Assembly: GCA_951640195.1 (NCBI GenBank)
Contig: OX621171.1
Span: 1,116,001-1,180,000 of the forward strand
Direction of reading: 5' to 3'
DNA length: 64,000 nt
DNA from: Porpolomopsis calyptriformis
Lineage: Eukaryota > Basidiomycota > Agaricomycetes > Agaricales > Hygrophoraceae
Made by a program: the position numbers and the translations under genes. This document shows positions 63,423 through 64,000 of this stretch, one piece after another (the stretch's first letter is position 1; each line of letters starts with the position of its first letter). The notes under the pieces were generated by a model, which did not search any database, was not told where the DNA came from, and was given only the letters and a program-made list of their open reading frames with translations.

Positions 63423-64000
63423 TGACGATATTACGTTGTTTACAATGTCACTGGGGGTCCTTTAGTGACCCCACGGATCCAACATCTGATGTCCAATAGT
63501 TCAGATTATATAATTGTGAATGATGAATAAAAGTGCAGTTCACACACCGGCGCCATCACTATTTAAGTCAAAGGAAACCAATTCGGAAACCAGTTTGTGA
63601 AAGTCTGGATTTAATGAACTGGTTTCTGTCAGTTTGAAACCTTCACTTTCATGTGAATTTAAATATCAATCGAAATAGGATATTTCTGGTCAAGTTTTCG
63701 TGATCTCGAAATATGTACTTAAATCATAACTTTCACTGGACTAAAAGTGTAAAGTAAATATTGGATTTCTATCCTGATTTCAATTCACTTGAAATCACCT
63801 ATTTCAGGCTGACGCGAAATATGTACTGAAAGTTCACCTATCTCCTTTGCGGAAAGGTATTGCCCACTCATTGCCCACTCATCACCCACTCATTGCCCGC
63901 TTGTCGCCCACTTGTCGCCCAATGATTGGTGACCATCCGCTCGTCCTCAGCTTGTCCATTACACTTAAAGCAGTTAAAGCAGTTAAGAGACGCACTGTGA
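63423..64000. other. Downstream AT-rich region with a short tandem repeat
   Basis: At 63860-63931 a unit of 10-11 bp (TTGCCCACTCA with variants) is repeated about seven times. Between 63575 and 63840, words such as GAAATATGTACT, CTTTCACT and AAACCAGTTT recur in direct and inverted form, which suggests the end of an unnamed repeat running out of the window. No gene. Confidence 0.5.

Overview
The window is gene-poor, repeat-dense DNA from a filamentous basidiomycete, almost certainly an agaricomycete mushroom. The reasons are introns of about 47-90 bp with GT-AG borders, Ty3 chromoviruses with chromodomains, two Plavaka-type transposase genes, DUF6698- and DUF6532-like genes, a NACHT-WD40 NLR-like gene and fragments of typical basidiomycete housekeeping genes (TRAPPC11, ERG24, group III histidine kinase). 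No rRNA, tRNA or CRISPR was seen.

Layout. 1-6.9 kb: two decayed copies of one Ty3 chromovirus, one inserted in the other, then a pile of nested solo LTRs. 6.9-8.9 kb: a decayed Plavaka transposase on the minus strand. 9.3-15.6 kb: a 5'-truncated Ty3 element (pol, an extra 3' coding region, 3' LTR). 15.6-18.0 kb: a protease-like fragment and an apparently intact four-exon HNH nuclease-domain gene. 18.4-23.5 kb: a mosaic of broken conserved genes (TRAPPC11, ERG24 exon, histidine kinase), with introns retained. 23.5-32.0 kb: poorly known fungal genes (DUF6698-like, DUF6532-like, unassigned) and an 84-bp minisatellite. 32.3-40.2 kb: an unassigned gene split by a complete 6.67-kb Ty3 element with a perfect 5-bp target duplication. 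40.4-54.6 kb: a second Plavaka gene, hit by a 573-bp solo element and by a very young 9.14-kb LTR element. That element keeps gag-protease and extra ORFs, lacks RT/RNase H, and carries a fossil piece of another Ty3. 55-58 kb: a broken NLR-like gene. 58.2-60.5 kb: palindromic 63-bp minisatellite, solo LTR and a 730-bp fold-back element. 60.5-64 kb: a GC-rich exon-like island and a nine-exon-like FAD monooxygenase gene.

How it fits together. Most of the sequence is a layered record of transposition. Premature stops are mostly CGA to TGA, CAA to TAA or TGG to TAG/TGA, the signature of C-to-T decay as expected from methylation-linked deamination or RIP-like mutation. Empty sites rebuilt across several insertions (LTR B, LTR C, Plavaka twice, the minisatellite) show the order of events. 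At least two Ty3 families carry a related accessory ORF between pol and the 3' LTR (proline-rich, coiled coil, proline-rich), with weaker likeness in a third. This and the chimeric young element are the strongest candidates for something undescribed. The HNH gene and perhaps the monooxygenase are the only genes that look functional outside the mobile elements.
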